Positions 62,899-64,000 of a DNA stretch of 64,000 nucleotides are shown here, in pieces. Source of the stretch: Halosolutus halophilus (GTDB lineage: Archaea > Halobacteriota > Halobacteria > Halobacteriales > Natrialbaceae). Below the pieces are notes generated by a model. It searched no databases, had not been told where the DNA came from, and saw only the letters and a list, made by a program, of their open reading frames with translations. A program made the position numbers and the translations under genes. The stretch is from the NCBI RefSeq assembly GCF_022869805.1, contig NZ_CP094974.1:992001-1056000 (forward strand), read 5' to 3'. How positions within the stretch are numbered: the first letter of the stretch is position 1; each line of letters opens with the position of its first letter.

Positions 62899-63198
62899 AT
62901 GGACAATCAAGAATTGACGGATTTCTTGATACTGCGCTCGCTCGACGAACCGATCACGACGGACGAACTCGAGGCCGCGGGTGAGCAATCCGGCGAGGCC
63001 CTGCAGGAGCTGCGGGACGAGGGGATCGGGATCCGCTGGGTCGAATCCGAAGTGATGACGAACGAAGCGGGGAACGTGACGGGCACGTTCTGTCACTACC
63101 GGGCAGAAAGCGAGGAGGCAATCCGCGAACACGCCGACCGAGCCGGCCTACCCGCGACGCGAATCGATCGCCGGGGAGAACCCCTCGAGGGCGAGTAG
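62899..63198 (+). CDS. DUF4242-like protein
   Basis: A 99-residue protein with the DUF4242 pattern: DFLILRSLDEPITTDELEAA, a middle with GIRWVESEVM and FCHYRAESEEAIREHADRAG, and RIDRRGE at the end. Family members are small ferredoxin-fold proteins, some binding nickel. ATG 62899 is preferred; a GTG six codons upstream is possible. Confidence 0.82.
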   Translation: MDNQELTDFLILRSLDEPITTDELEAAGEQSGEALQELRDEGIGIRWVESEVMTNEAGNVTGTFCHYRAESEEAIREHADRAGLPATRIDRRGEPLEGE

Positions 63199-63341
63199 CG
63201 GCACAAACGGAGAATCGGTAAGCGACTCGGTGTCTCTTGCCGACCGCATCGCGTTGTGACTGGGTAGGGGACGCCCAGATCCGCTTCAGCAACGATCTTG
63301 CCAGATGCGCTTCCGGTACGTATCCACGGTGGTCACAGCCG

Positions 63342-63632
63342 TCACTGGCGTTCCGGTGCGCCAACCGTCTCGATATCCGTCGACCCGCATCTGGGACACG
63401 CCAGGATCCCCTTCGTTTCTGTAACCGCCTCGTGACGCGGGAAGCGTAACTCGCAGCCGAGACACTCCGTGGTAACTTGGTCGCGTTGCGTAGCACGAAC
63501 AGTCGGAACCCCGCGGATAACGCTGTGACCGCACTCCGGACACTCGAGTTCGTTCTCTCGACCCGTTACCGCCGTCTGTCGCTGGAAGGTCGCCCCGCAC
63601 CCGACGCACTCGGCGGTCGAAGGTGATGTCAT
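63342..63632 (-). CDS. Double zinc-ribbon protein
   Basis: A 96-residue protein with two zinc ribbons in tandem: CVGCG ... CPECG in the first half and CLGCE ... CPRCG in the second, each around a helical/strand linker. The repeat is clearly an internal duplication. Start ATG 63632 (five codons inside the frame). It converges with the DUF4242 gene. Confidence 0.8.
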   Translation of the reverse strand: MTSPSTAECVGCGATFQRQTAVTGRENELECPECGHSVIRGVPTVRATQRDQVTTECLGCELRFPRHEAVTETKGILACPRCGSTDIETVGAPERQ

Positions 63633-63736
63633 TCGGTACCAATACACGGGTTCGATAGTTGAGTCTATCGGAGCGGACGATCGGCGTCATCGTGTATCGT
63701 AGCGATCACTGTCTCTCGAGGTCCGTCCTGCCAGTG

Positions 63737-63783
63737 GCGAGCGGAAACCCCCTCTCAAGGGCGGAAAGATGTCAATTTCCACC
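63737..63783. mobile_element. Second solo element-end motif
   Basis: GCGAGCGGAAACCCCCTCTC with AAGGGCGGAAAGATG, matching the copy at 58847-58894 in order and spacing. No transposase remains nearby. Confidence 0.4.
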
Positions 63784-63840
63784 TCCCGGCAGTCCCTAGT
63801 ATTTTGGTAACAAATGACGTACCTGGTCGTGGATCCGGAT

Positions 63841-64000
63841 ATGTCCGAGAACGACTTACAAGCGGAGCAGAAACCACTCAAAGAAACGTACGAAGAAGAC
63901 CCCGAGAAGGCACAAATCAGCCTGTCGGCGAAGGGAGAAGAGCAGTCCGACGTTCGCTCCTGTAGCGTCGATATCGGGCGAGCGATGTACGAAGCAGAAC
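63841..64000 (+). CDS. OsmC-family protein, N-terminal part (cut by window end)
   Basis: The frame opens at ATG 63841 with MSENDLQAEQKPLKETYEED and continues through ISLSAKGEEQSDVRSC and SVDIGRAMYEAE to the window edge. This matches the start of haloarchaeal OsmC-like peroxiredoxins, which reduce organic peroxides with two cysteines. Only 53 codons are present, so catalytic residues cannot be checked. Confidence 0.8.
   Translation, partial: MSENDLQAEQKPLKETYEEDPEKAQISLSAKGEEQSDVRSCSVDIGRAMYEAE

Noticed and set aside
1-64000. CRISPR array, rRNA, integrase or complete transposase
   Set aside because: No regularly spaced direct repeats, rRNA signature or integrase/transposase motifs were seen on either strand.

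Overview
The window is chromosomal DNA from an extremely halophilic archaeon (Halobacteria). The evidence is GC-rich DNA, very acidic predicted proteins, GTG starts, TATA-like boxes 25-34 nt before start codons (leaderless style), Tat/lipobox proteins, many haloarchaeal DUF families and tiny CPxCG zinc-ribbon proteins. The genus cannot be fixed from the sequence alone; a Natrinema/Haloterrigena-like member of the Natrialbales is a guess. I found no rRNA, tRNA, CRISPR array or replication origin.

1-20 kb is ordinary core genome. Two paralogous glutamate dehydrogenases flank a CitE/HpcH-type acyl-CoA lyase. These are followed by a DUF2062 protein, an acyl-CoA dehydrogenase, a multi-pass membrane protein, a RIO-like kinase with an overlapping acidic partner, an aldehyde dehydrogenase, a LolCDE/MacB-type ABC exporter (ATPase plus two FtsX-like permeases, all ATGA-overlapped), and a sugar-nucleotide pair (GlmU-like nucleotidyltransferase, GlmM-like mutase).

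20-33 kb holds membrane and envelope genes: an MFS transporter, a DUF1616 protein, a large secreted/anchored protein with a DUF4129-like tail, and a MoxR-type cluster. The cluster has a plus-strand arm (DUF58 protein and two overlapping membrane genes) and a minus-strand arm (small membrane protein, DUF4350 protein, MoxR ATPase). A small membrane protein gene occurs twice (10.5 and 21.6 kb), with an 86-nt stretch identical at every base.

33-43.4 kb mixes live and dead genes: MaoC dehydratase, Tat lipoprotein, E1-alpha/E1-beta of a 2-oxoacid dehydrogenase, a response regulator, an HTH regulator and a GYD protein. Between them lie decayed copies of an E1-beta gene, the C-terminus of an acyl-CoA synthetase, a monooxygenase-like gene and a response regulator. 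The last follows a 1151-residue GAF/six-PAS histidine kinase (43.3-46.8 kb).

46.8-59 kb is an accessory stretch of short genes, small regulators, lipoproteins, fragments and long gaps. A dispersed structured repeat occurs about seven times here, always in the same orientation and between genes; its best copies end in a hairpin with a 9-nt loop. 59-64 kb carries two CaCA-family cation antiporters with promoter-associated palindromes, an ArsR-type regulator, an amphi-Trp protein, a DUF4242 protein, a double zinc-ribbon protein and the start of an OsmC gene cut by the window edge.
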